A DNA stretch of 64,000 bases from Diploscapter coronatus (lineage: Eukaryota; Nematoda; Chromadorea; Rhabditida; Rhabditidae), in NCBI GenBank assembly GCA_964036155.1, contig OZ038422.1, positions 69,339,201-69,403,200 on the forward strand, read 5' to 3'. The translations under genes and the position numbers were made by a program. Position 1 is the stretch's first letter; each line of letters starts with the position of its first letter. Under the pieces are notes generated by a model, which ran no database searches, was not told the DNA's origin, and saw only the letters and a list, made by a program, of their open reading frames with translations. Shown here in pieces: positions 45,601 to 55,662 of the stretch.

Positions 45601-46324
45601 CAATTCTGACCCGGTCAATTGTTCCAGTTCAGGCGATATTACTCCTGAATTATTACGATTTTCAGCATAATACTTTTTTCTTCTAAATTTATCGATAATC
45701 AGTTAGAGTTTCAATTTGCGATCTTGTTAAATTTGTAATTTATAACCCAATTGCGCATAATATGAGTCCTGCGATCGGTCCACAATCAAATTCGAACACA
45801 TAAACCTTCATCTCAAACGATCTTACTCAAATTAGCTTACATCAAGCGTCCACCCAAACCAAATAATCAACACTGATCTCACTCATTACTGTAGATGACC
45901 GATAACTTGAGATAAAATAAATAATGCAATAATTCGAATATGAAAAGTGTACATTGTGTATTTATAAATAGTCTTCACATTCATTCTTTGAACCGATGAA
46001 TTATCGTAAGGTTTGCTTCAAACAACATATCAATTCCCGCGCGTCAGAATTTCGTTTCATTTTTCTTTGTCTCAAGGATTTTTAGGTTTATGGAGAAAAT
46101 TAAATTAACTTACTCTTTTGAGCGACGAAGGCCGAAGCAGCAACGACGAAAAGTAGCAGGACGAACTTCTGAATTTTATACGTTTGGGTGATGAAGAAGC
46201 TGGTGTCTTTGGATCGCAACATTTGGAAATTTGAGAATTATAAAGATTCGACTTCAATCACTCAAAAATTTGTCAATTATGATAATTAGCATTTCAAAGA
46301 AAAGACAAATTTAATACTCACCAT
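42360..46324 (-). CDS. Cathepsin B-like cysteine protease (papain family C1A), secreted
   Basis: Thirteen minus-strand exons: 46322-46324 (ATG only), 46114-46168, 45565-45644, 45427-45519, 44941-45027, 44592-44696, 43992-44109, 43659-43708, 43451-43505, 43201-43285, 42671-42821, 42492-42545, 42360-42392; 322 residues and in phase throughout. A signal peptide (MKFVLLLFVVAASAFVA) precedes a propeptide, then the mature enzyme with CGSCW (catalytic Cys119), GGHAVKLVGWG (His268) and NSWN (Asn288). The paired cysteines and the GYPIEAFKNW segment are cathepsin B-like. Such enzymes digest protein in lysosomes or the gut lumen. The occluding-loop region (about 188-212) lacks the His-His pair that gives cathepsin B its dipeptidase activity, so endopeptidase action is more likely. 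The start codon is the last three bases of exon 1. A GATA-type site lies just upstream. Confidence 0.93.
42608..42634 (+). repeat. Poly(T)27 tract in a cathepsin B intron
   Basis: Twenty-seven T residues (poly(A) on the coding strand) in the intron 42546-42670, about 40 nt after the donor. It is the longest homopolymer in the window. It follows an in-frame TGA, so failure to splice this intron would give a shorter protein lacking the conserved C-terminus. Confidence 0.9.
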
Positions 46325-46353
46325 TCTTCGACTCCGCTCCCAAAATGTCTTAC

Positions 46354-46361
46354 CTTATCAG
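46354..46361 (-). promoter_or_regulatory. GATA-type site upstream of the cathepsin B gene
   Basis: CTGATAAG on the minus strand, about 30 bases before the start codon. In C. elegans, extended TGATAA sites bound by ELT-2 drive intestinal genes including proteases. Here the sequence also reads as a possible splice donor context (GATAAG then GTAAGA), so it may be part of a 5' UTR exon. Confidence 0.4.
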
Positions 46362-46655
46362 CTGCATTGTCGCATCCCTTCACAGACAATCATATCAGTC
46401 AAATTCTGTTACTTGCTTACAATTCGAATTCATAAGAACAGAACTCAAATTGTGGAACTAAATACAAAGTTTGACTGAAAAATAACTTATTTTATTTTTT
46501 CGTTTTATTTTCGAATCCTGACAGTCATGATAAATTAACTTGTTCAAGTTAGTCCTAGTTAATAATTTTCAAACGCCATTTATTTTCATGGTTGGTTTGA
46601 CAATGATATGATAATTATTGCATTTTCAATGACCAAAGGTGAATTGAGAACATAC

Positions 46656-46673
46656 AATAATAATAATAATAAT
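46656..46673 (+). repeat. (AAT)n microsatellite
   Basis: Six uninterrupted AAT units in the cathepsin B/CPG4-like intergenic region. Confidence 0.9.
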
Positions 46674-47372
46674 GAATTATGACGGAATAAGTCAAAAATA
46701 ATTAAGAGTGAACGCCAGTAAGGACCAAAGTCGTTGTTTCCAGGGGTTCGTCAATCTGGCTGATTTTTACATATTTAGTAGTTTTTCACGCTGATCCTCG
46801 TGGTGCTATCCGTTTTTCGCAAAAATGCAAGTGGGCGGAGTTATGCTAATTTCAAATTTTTACATACCCCATGTCAAGAAAAAAATTCCTAACTTCCTTA
46901 TTTATGAACCAAATTGAATGATTTTTTTTTATTTTGTAGATCTCGAGTAGGAGAATAAAATAAAAATATAAAGTGAACCCATTCAAAAGGGTTTTATATT
47001 AAAAAATAAAAGCGGAGGTTGTCTTATTCGTGAAAAACGCTCTATTTGTATCCAAAAGTGATTCCCGTGAAAGGAGATCAACCAAGTTTTTTTTTTTTTT
47101 TTTAAATCTCGACGTCAGTGACCCGTACATCATTTAGGTAAAAATATTTTGATGACTGATTCCATGTTTGAGAGACTTTCACCCGCGAATAAAATCGACG
47201 TGCCTCCTAGATAGTTTGATTAATTAATATTTATTCTTGTAGAATGCACGTTTACCAATCGGAGAATATTCTTTCAGGGATCGACCAGTTAGTTATCTAC
47301 TAGAGTGATCTCACAAAGATAACTCATAAGTGATGATGTAGATATCCATTAGATAGAAATTGTAATGCCCTG

Positions 47373-47454
47373 CTGGGTCCTGTAAGGTAGTGGTAGGAGG
47401 ACAGTACCTTTTCCCAGACAGGCGCCTTGCGAGCGCCGGTGATTAGAATAATCA
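47373..47454 (+). ncRNA. Candidate structured RNA with three tandem stems
   Basis: Stem 1: CTGGG (47373-47377) with CCCAG (47413-47417), enclosing AAGGTA (47384-47389) with TACCTT (47405-47410). Stem 2: GGCGC (47421-47425) with GCGCC (47433-47437). Stem 3: TGATTA (47440-47445) with TAATCA (47449-47454). An ATTTGG follows at once. Three tandem stems and a U-rich element recall spliceosomal or spliced-leader RNAs, but the Sm-site match is poor and no known leader sequence is present. The pattern may be coincidental. Confidence 0.25.
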
Positions 47455-48482
47455 GTCTATTTGGTAGCGGTGAGTAATAAAATTTATATCAAAATAAATA
47501 TCTTCCCAGCAAGAGCCATATCATACGACGACGCAGCGCGATTCCCCGCTAACAGGCAAGGAAAGGAGTGTAGTGTTGAAGGGGCAGGGACGCAGAGTTT
47601 TTTTGGGCGAAGGGCATCAACGTTGTGAGCGCTTATTTTACGAATAAACATCAAACGACGAGCCCAGTTTTGAACTCTTTCTCGATTTCCTTCTAATTTT
47701 TTTTCGTAATTATCCTCATTTTCAGCATAATTTTGTGCATTTCATTCAATAATTAACTAGTGTAAATGAAATTAATGACTTTCATAGCTGTTTTCTTGAG
47801 TAAAATGCACAAAATTGGGAATATTTCAAGGTTATAAGCAGTATTGCAACATTTTGGGTAGGAATGGAACCTAAACATTAGAAATTAGTCGAATTACTCG
47901 AAACTCAACAAAAAATGAAGAACAGTCGAAAATGAAGGGAAATTCATGTGCTCAGTGTAAAAAGGCGTAAACACCGAGTGAAAAGCCAGAGCTCCAGAGA
48001 AATGAAGGCTGAGAGCGGAGAATCGCGGTGGCGCGCACTTTGACCGTTAAAAATTGGCATTTTTTCGGGGTTTAAATATTTTTGTTTTTATTATTGTCAT
48101 CGTCTAGGTACTTTACTGGGGTCATTTTCATACCCAACTCGACTACTATGCTTTTAACCCCAAGATACGTTTGGGGGACCTAGTCTACAAGTCTTTTTTA
48201 AAGACAATCGAAAGTACTTGTAGGTACAAATGAATTGTTGTGTCATGTCATGTGTTAAAAATTTTTATTCGTCCTTCGATTGTTTCATTTTCTGCTCATC
48301 ATAATCGCGCTATATTATTCCTCTCTGAATCATCTTTTCTTGAATGATTCAAGATCACCAGAATCATTCACTAATTGTTCCCTAATTTTCTCTAGTCTTT
48401 GACGTTTCTCGTTTTGGTCGTGTTTCATCTTCTCAATTCAGAACAGTGCAATTCTTCATTCGAAAACTCAATATTCAGTTGA

Positions 48483-50737
48483 ATGTCAGTCTGGCTCCTG
48501 CTGATCTGTCTGTTCGTGCCTTCTGACTCTTCCCCCAATCGCAAATCTCCTTTCGGTTCAATCAATGCGCCTTCCTTTTGGGACACACACGGTGAAAAAT
48601 ACGGTACGCCGTCATTTCTGTGTATTCCATTTTTGAAGAATGAAATGTCATAATACTAACAAGAATGTCTTATCGAGTTAGAGTTATTCGTAATTCTATA
48701 AGGTTTCTTGCATTAATTTTCTTCGAAATGGGTCTGAATTCCAAAACTTCACTTTAATAATGTGAGAAATTCGAATAAAGCCATCTCATTTTATCGTATC
48801 GGTCAAATGAGGTGGCAGTTCGTGTGTTAGAAATGCGTGTATATTGCGCAAAGAGAGGTTAGAATGCAGAGAAAGAGTCAGCGGGGACAACATAAAGAGT
48901 GGTACGCAATTTGCTGTATCTCTCGCTATTTTTCAACACGATCTGTCACTTCGTTTGACCAGAACAACATAGATCACGAACATGATCATTTCAGTTGATT
49001 TGCCGGAGGACTGCGAATCGGCCTGTTCGTCAGAAGTGAGCCAGGTTCTGGACGGCTTCATCTCCAGCAGCTCTATTTCCAACGATCTCGTTGATATTTG
49101 CAGGTAGGTGTTCCATTTGAATTTTGGAGATGCTTTGTTTCCATTTTCATGAGAACTTGATATTTTGTTGAAAACTCGCAAATCTAAAGCCATACGAAGC
49201 AGTATGAGAATTTTTCTAGTTGTTACTATCCTATTTTGCATTTTTTTGTGGTTTTCAACTTGTTTTTATCACTTCTTCGTTCAGCCGATACGAGGATGCA
49301 GTGAAGTGCATGACTCCCCTGACGCACTGCTCGAATCGCGATTTCTTCGACTCCTTCACCAGTGGAATCAAGTACTTGTGTCACGATCAGAGAGAAGGTA
49401 GACTATTCTCGTGTTTTTGCTGTGAATCAGGAGTGGCGATTGCTTTAGATTAGTTATATACTTGAATTTAAACTATAGGATGCTAGAATTCTGCTTGTCA
49501 TTATCTAGTTTCTTCAATTTTTTTTTTTAAATGGTCCAGTTGCAAGTTTCGGAACGCCTGTCATCGTGTCGAAACATTTGAAACCCTGAAATTGATAGAA
49601 ATTTCTCGGTAACTTTAAGGCGAAACAGTAATCATTTCAGCTTTCGATGCGCTGATCGGTTGCATCATCGCGAACACAGACAATGTGCGGAAGGGCTGTG
49701 AGAGTCAATGCCACGCAACCGAATATATGACCGGCTTTGCACTCAAAGACATTCTCGGTAAGTCCGTCACACATCCATTCCAATCAATAAATTAGCATTC
49801 AGTCGATTCCAGGTCTGATCAACATTCCCCTGGTGGATTTGCATCGAATGGTGGAGCCGCACATGGGGAGTTTGATGCTGTCGGAGGGCTGCAGGACGGG
49901 CAAGTGCCTCATGGACTGCTACAAGGCCAAGTTCGATGTCACTTGCGAGGGAACTGCTGGATCCCTCATCATGGTGAGTAAAGAAGTCAATTAGATAATA
50001 GAAAAAGCCTTACTAAAATATCGAATTAGAAAATTTTGGCTATGATAAGTACCTTCTTATCGGGAAAAAACGAAAACTATATTTTAAAAATATCATTGGA
50101 AAAAGCTCATACCCAGATATTTTCTATCTCAATGCATTCCCAACTTCATTTTAACTCTCTTATATCGTTTCAGGAAGCTTTGAGCCGTCCCTTATCTTCA
50201 CCCTCCTCCTTCCCCTTTCTCTCCATGTTCAGTGGTCTGCTACCGCATCAGGTATTTATGATAAACTATGTGTGTTTAAACAGCTCTTATATGCCCAGTG
50301 TTCGTACTTAATGGGCGATGGTCTGCAATCCCTTCGAATCGACAAGCAACTTGACGTCGACATCAAACGAATGTATCAGGACAGAAAGGTTCGTGATGAA
50401 ATGCTTTTAATTTGACATTTAGGCTCGTATCCAAATAGAGTTTAGAATATTCTGGATGCTTTTGAAAAGAGTACTGAATTTATCTAATTTTTCCATTCAA
50501 ATATAATAGAATATTATTTTATATTTTTGTCAACTATTGTTTTGAACCGAAATCACGATTTTTTTCTTATAAATGAAAAATAGGAACGTTCATTTTTGGT
50601 GATGGCATTGAATTTCGTGTTTGCAGAAGCTGGCAGAAACTGACCCGCTGACAGTTGGCAAGCCGACCGAAATGGATAATCCGTTCAGCCACATCGAGAA
50701 GAACTTCACCAGGAAATCCATTCTGGATAACTATTGA
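48483..50737 (+). CDS. Secreted cysteine-rich protein, CPG4-domain-like
   Basis: Eight exons: 48483-48603, 48995-49103, 49285-49397, 49641-49757, 49813-49973, 50174-50251, 50284-50388, 50627-50737; 304 residues, in phase throughout. It starts with a short signal peptide (WLLLICLFVPS). The body has regularly spaced cysteines, including CESAC, a YEDAVKCM segment, an SGIKYLC segment, a CESQC pair and a GCRTGKCLMDC block. This arrangement resembles the nematode chondroitin proteoglycan 4 domain found in secreted and eggshell-type proteins. I recognise it by pattern only, so the family call is tentative. The exon 50174-50251 is Ser/Pro/Phe-rich and lacks cysteine, like a linker. No enzymatic motif is visible. 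It heads a run of three same-strand genes. Confidence 0.7.
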
Positions 50738-51431
50738 GAAATTGGCAGAAAGAGTTAACCAACACTTTTTCTCAATTCTAGTTCTTTTTTAAGTTTAAAT
50801 TCTGCATTTTTACGAATTTTTAGATTTTGATAGCATGTTGCACTTTTTATTAGATAAATTTTGAACTTCATTCATGAAAAGCGAATCATAGCAAAGCGCT
50901 CAACATAATTTTTTTTTTCTTGAATTTTGGCGTATTTTTTATTTCAATATCATATTTGAGCAAAATCTCTCAAGGATAAAAAATGTGTTGTCTTTGTTTA
51001 TCAAAATTTTAGATGCTTCTTTCTATCGAATTTGCTCCAACGAGACAATAAATTTTCCAAATTATGCATTTCAATTTTCGTATTAAATTCTTGCAAAGTT
51101 AGAGAAATGGAAAGAGTAGAATATGACATAAGCATTGGAGTTGAATTCACGTCAATGTTCTGATTTTTCGCTACTTATCAATTCACTTTGAAAACCGCCG
51201 ATTTTAAAGAAACGCGCTCATAGTAATTTTCAACTATTCTCGTCATTTATTGCCAGAAGAACAAGAAAGTAGCTGTAAAGCAGCAGAGAATATGATGTGA
51301 GAAGTGGCAATCTTTCTATGAATCAGATCGTATAAACAACAATCGCGGGCTATTTATTGACCGCAAACAGTTGCTGCTCCTATTGATTATTCTAATCGTA
51401 TATTTCTTTTTTTCATTTTCTATTCCTCGTG
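50738..51431 (+). other. Intergenic region upstream of the 2H phosphoesterase gene
   Basis: About 0.7 kb, holding the 3' UTR of the CPG4-like gene (an AATAAA lies near 51047) and the promoter of the next gene. A CTTATCA (GATA-type on the minus strand) occurs near 51174. No ORF of note. Confidence 0.5.
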
Positions 51432-52953
51432 ATGAGATTTTTCGCGCTGCTTTTTGTCGTGACATTCTTCCATTTCGCTTCTTCTGGTAAAAATCAGCGA
51501 ATCAATGCCTTTGTCGGCTGCAAAATCAACAGTCCTGATGTGAGTTGATTTTTTAATTTTGATAGGTAAAGAAGGTGCTTTAGGTAATTGCACAGAAAAC
51601 AGAAGTCGAAGACATTCTGCTGTCGAGGGATAAACGATTCGCTCCTTACATACAGGACAACGATAAATTGCACATCACTCTAGATGTCTTCAATATTCTG
51701 GACGAGCAATGGAAAGAGTATGATAATTGCATTGGAGTGAATTTTTTGGGGATCGGAGATAGGCGAAAATGCATTTTCTTTAGGTGTTTGGAGTTTCGAT
51801 TTTTATTCCGGAACTTCGCAAATTTGCAATACTGACTTCGAATTTCTCAAACTTGAAATTATAAGCACCCCGATTTCTCCTCGTTTTCAACTCACTACTG
51901 TTCTTTGTCACGCTGCAATTGAAAGTCAATAATAGCAGCATTTCACATCTCCAAGTTTTGCAAATCCGACAAAACCATTTCATAGACTGACAGATGAATT
52001 GCAGTGCCAAACAGGCAATGACTGAATTGGCCATGGAGCTCTGCTATTTCAAACACAACCTCATGATCAGATTCAACGGCACAAATCATTTCGGCAATTC
52101 CATTCTCTATGGACAACTGGACAATGATGCAACGGACAAATTCACCAGAATGCATGGTGAGATTATTGTTTTGAGCGTAATGGTTCAGGTTTTCTTTCAT
52201 TATTAAACTCCTTAGTTTTTCAGACTATTCAATTTTTATTCCTCTATTCTCTATTTGTAATCTGCAAAGTTTCTAATTTAAGGCTGATAATAAATGTTAG
52301 CACTTTGAAATCTGCTTTCAAAGTCAACATTCTGATACCAGCATACGCATTCTAGTTTTCCCTATCGTAATTCTATAGTTGAAAGTCTTGATGATGCAAT
52401 CTTAAATTAATTCTCACAAAATATCTCCATGTCTCTTCTTGTATTTTCGTTCTTAATGTCTCAAATTTCCAATTAAATGTTTAATTTAAAAAGAGTGGAT
52501 ATCTTTCAGGAATAATTCGGAACCGCTTTGCCCTACACGGTATCAAGACGGCAGACAAGTGGTCAGATTATCATCCACACATGACCATTGTGGATCTGCC
52601 TCAGAACGAGACTGAATTGGGAGAGATCATCGCGAACATCTATGGAATGCTCCGCTTCGCCCCTATCCAGGACATCGATTGTAAGTTGATTTTCTAGACT
52701 ATTCTTCAGTCACTACTGTTATAAGGAGTTCAACTCGATGACAATTCTATGACTCAGTTAATATTTTGACGACAGATTGAAATTACTCACGCATTCAAAT
52801 TTGTCCGTCATTTTTCGTAGTTGATCGTTATTTTATAATGTCAAACTTCTGATTTCAGGGATAGTTTTGTTCCGAGTCGTTCAAGACAGTCCAAAATCGA
52901 TCTACAAAACGATCGTCGAATCCGAACTTCTTCCATGTCCCGTCTTCGACTAA
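51432..52953 (+). CDS. Secreted 2H phosphoesterase (LigT/AKAP7-like fold)
   Basis: Five exons: 51432-51539, 51584-51717, 52005-52156, 52510-52680, 52859-52953; 219 residues. Both signature motifs are present: H66-I-T-L69 in KLHITLDVF and H155-M-T-I158 in HPHMTIVDL, 89 residues apart, as in 2H enzymes where the two His-x-Thr motifs form one active site. The family handles 2',3'-cyclic phosphates, 2'-5' linkages and related phosphodiesters; the AKAP7-like branch is closest by motif context. The unusual point is the N-terminus: MRFFALLFVVTFFHFASSG is a clean signal peptide, predicting secretion or a lumenal location. One N-glycosylation-type site (N-G-T) lies in the middle. Intron 1 is only 44 nt. 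A polyadenylation signal follows at 52988. Confidence 0.85.
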
Positions 52954-52987
52954 ACTGATTCTTGTTAATTTGTGTAATGTAACATTG

Positions 52988-52993
52988 AATAAA
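52988..52993 (+). terminator. Polyadenylation signal of the 2H gene
   Basis: AATAAA, 35 bases after the stop codon. The next same-strand start codon is only about 185 bases further on, a spacing compatible with a nematode operon. Confidence 0.6.
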
Positions 52994-53177
52994 ACCTTAT
53001 GATATTCCATAAATTCATGAATGATTATAATTCAACGTTTGTCACAAATTTTTTTTTGCAATTGGGAGATTTGGAAACATTGAGGGATAAAAGATTATTC
53101 GAGGGTTTTGATGGGAAGGAAGATAAGAAAACGTGAGCATTTTCATTTATTCTATTCGCCTGCTTGTGACTGAATTG

Positions 53178-55603
53178 ATGCCCCTGTCTGTGAGTCGATC
53201 TGTATTTCTGCTATTCTGCTACTTTTCTGTCCTAGTCTCATCAATCGATGTGAATTCAGCGGAGAGCAATGATCAATTCGAGAATGCATGCGATACTTTT
53301 GATAAGGTGATTTTTTGGGGTAATGTAATGTTTGGGCTCGGACGAATGGAAGCATAGACGAGTCCGAAGATCGAAATCGAAATCGAGATCGGAATTTTTC
53401 AAGGAGTAAAATCAAATCAAATCGAACTCGAAATAGATTTACAGAATATTGAAAATTTGCGAGAAAAAAATCTAGATCGAAATAGAAATCGATAAACTTG
53501 TGATGCCAATATCTAGGATGAAATCATGATCGAATAAGATATTTTTATAGTGCAAACTTGAGATCCAAGTTAAAATGACATGCGATTTTTACAAATATCA
53601 AAATTGATCGTCCCTAAATTGAAGTATTTTCAAAATAAAAAAAAAAAACGAAACGGAAATGAAGTTACATCTGTTCTTTCTTCGAAGTCTATCAAACGAT
53701 GTGGAATTACAGTTGTCGAAGGAAGACATTCAACTACCTGTAGCTTTTTCTCATTTTCGTGAGCCCTGGGTCAGACATCACAATTCGAAGATCTTCGAGA
53801 GCGAAGTCTTTGATCGAAATTGGAGGAAAGCATTCCAACGCAAAGTCCAGGGACTCAATGATACAGTATAATTTTTGGTCCAGTTAGCATAAAAAGGCAA
53901 TGAAACTCACGCAGGTGCAAGGAGTGTTCGACTGGCTCTCCAAATCGAATTGTCTCTTCTTCGCCTGGGGCGGCTCTGTTAGGGACGCAGTTACTGGTAT
54001 TCTCTCTTTATATTATATATATATATATATACCATGTTGTCATTTTATGCTCTCCGCCCACTGACATCGACGGTGCTGTCACCTGCAATCCACACCATTT
54101 GAAGAGAATCTGTGTGGCCAAATATGGGAGGCATGAAATTTCAAATGACTGCATTTCATGTATGAAATGGTTGAATAATTTAGTGACAAATGCCAACGCC
54201 CGCACACAGGCAGCTTCAAACTGACAATTGGTGGAGATTCGGACGAACTTGACGAGTTTGTTATTCAATTATTTATTTTTGAGCAACTCAATCTGACTTC
54301 AGTGAGCTCTCAGTCGAACCTTTGGATTTTGCTCATTGGAACACTTCGTTTGAGGTTCATCCATCGAAGTTTGAATACAGTCCAAACACCCTGTCTGTCA
54401 TGTTTGAGGTAGGGCCTTTCATTCTTTTATTATGCATGCGATATGAAGTTTCAATGATTGTGTTGATATTCTTTGGAGAAGTACATCCTCATAGAATATA
54501 TTTCTTCTTGATTATCAAATAAATGAATCCTATTCCTAAATCTTTTGAAGCAAGCCTTTTCTAAATCGCATTTCCGTTAACTTTTGAAATCAAATTCGAG
54601 GTTTTATCTTCCAAGCATTTCAAAATGAGAAAAAATTTCATGAGAATAATCTGGGGGAAAGTTGCTATTCGAAATGTTATCCTAGTTCCGCGTCTATCCA
54701 GATCTGATTCCTAATATCCATTTGAGAGTCGATCGTCATCTCTGCGAGCTCTTCTCATCGACATTTCTGGCTTCTCTTTGCGTGATGTTTGTGGTAGAAT
54801 CATCAGAATTCCTGCAAAGGAGGAGTTCTGGAATGAATGGGCCACGGAAAAGAGCATCATCAAAGTGTACAGGTGAAAGTGCTAACTGAACTTTGTTCTT
54901 ACACCAAATCGGATTTGAGATATTGGAAATTGCGAGCAGCTGGCTATTTCCCCTGGACTGACGATGAGAAGAATTTTCTCGTCGATTTCACTCGAAACGA
55001 ATTCACCGAATCTTCCTTCTTCACCTTCGTCTGCCACTACGTTCTATCAGGTAGCGAATATAGATTTTAGTAAAAGATTCATTAGGTTTCAACAATCGTG
55101 TTAAACTTTAATTTATGTGCAAAAACAGTTGTGATGATTTTGAGTGTTCATCAAGTGTACACGAATATCGACTTCGACTTAGATCTCGAAATTTTTGCTA
55201 TCATAACTTCGTACCCTCTAGTTTTTTTTTTCATATTTTAGTTACTCACGTTTGATAATTTACATACGAGATCAAAGTACTAAACCCACAGTTTCTTGTT
55301 TGTGAAATCTCATTTGAGTTGGTAAAAAATAACGAGCAAATTCGATTAAGATCCGCTACCCATTAAATTTGATTATCGAATTGTGGCACAAGTGATTTAA
55401 TTTTCAGTTATGATACATAATGCATTGCAGGCAAAGTGCTACAGCCGGTGGAAGGTGACCTCAATTGCGATCGTCCGGTTCTCCCCAACGGAAAACTTTC
55501 TCGCCTCATTTCTGTCCTCAAATCCGATTTCGGTGTCAAATATTACCAAAGAACGTTCAAGCCAATCATCGCTAAAGTTGTTTACGGAAAAACTGAACAG
55601 TGA
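53178..55603 (+). CDS. Divergent poly(A)-polymerase/CCA-adding head nucleotidyltransferase
   Basis: Exons: 53178-53306, 53713-53865, 53915-53996, 54049-54159, 54210-54255, 54303-54408, 54727-54872, 54920-55050, 55431-55603; 358 residues. Seen: GGSVRD (113-118), then PPTDIDGA with the D-x-D metal motif (D127, D129), and later a KVYRYWKLRAAGY segment like the RILRxxRF helix of CCA-adding enzymes. The family adds nucleotides to RNA 3' ends. The usual RRDF-type motif is not recognisable (SRSSSLRALLID instead), so activity is uncertain. Two 5' ends fit: ATG 53178 gives a hydrophobic signal-like start; alternatively a small exon 53111-53132 splices in phase to 53236 and gives a basic, non-secretory start. 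The acceptor before 54049 reads TTTTAT rather than TTTTAG. It follows the 2H gene closely and converges on the aspartic protease gene. Confidence 0.7.
54012..54031 (+). repeat. (TA)n microsatellite
   Basis: About ten TA units in the short intron before exon 54049-54159 of the nucleotidyltransferase gene, the intron whose acceptor lacks AG. Confidence 0.9.
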
Positions 55604-55640
55604 TTGTGAAACAATTTTTATTTATGTATCCAACTTCAAC

Positions 55641-55646
55641 AATAAA
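55641..55646 (+). terminator. Polyadenylation signal of the nucleotidyltransferase gene
   Basis: AATAAA, 38 bases after the stop at 55603. The convergent protease gene stops at 55663, so the two 3' UTRs overlap or nearly so. A minus-strand AATAAA lies around 55614-55623 inside the opposing gene's 3' end. Confidence 0.6.
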
Positions 55647-55662
55647 TGATTCGATTTCTTGA

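Larger units (their letters stand above)
46325..48482. other. Divergent intergenic region between the cathepsin B and CPG4-like genes
   Basis: About 2.2 kb with no supported gene. It holds an (AAT)n run at 46656-46673, a poly(T)17 at 47087-47103, and a cluster of three hairpins at 47373-47454 (listed separately). The rest is AT-rich. Parts between 46730 and 48250 are relatively GC-rich and could be remnants of a repeat family, but I could define no terminal repeats. Confidence 0.5.

Noticed and set aside
47361..47480. Spliced-leader RNA gene
   Set aside because: A donor-like AAG/GTAG and three stems are present, but there is no known SL1 or SL2 sequence, no convincing Sm site, and no hairpin after the supposed Sm position.
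46730..48250. DNA transposon in the intergenic region
   Set aside because: Base composition differs somewhat from the surroundings, but I found no terminal inverted repeats, target duplication or transposase fragment.
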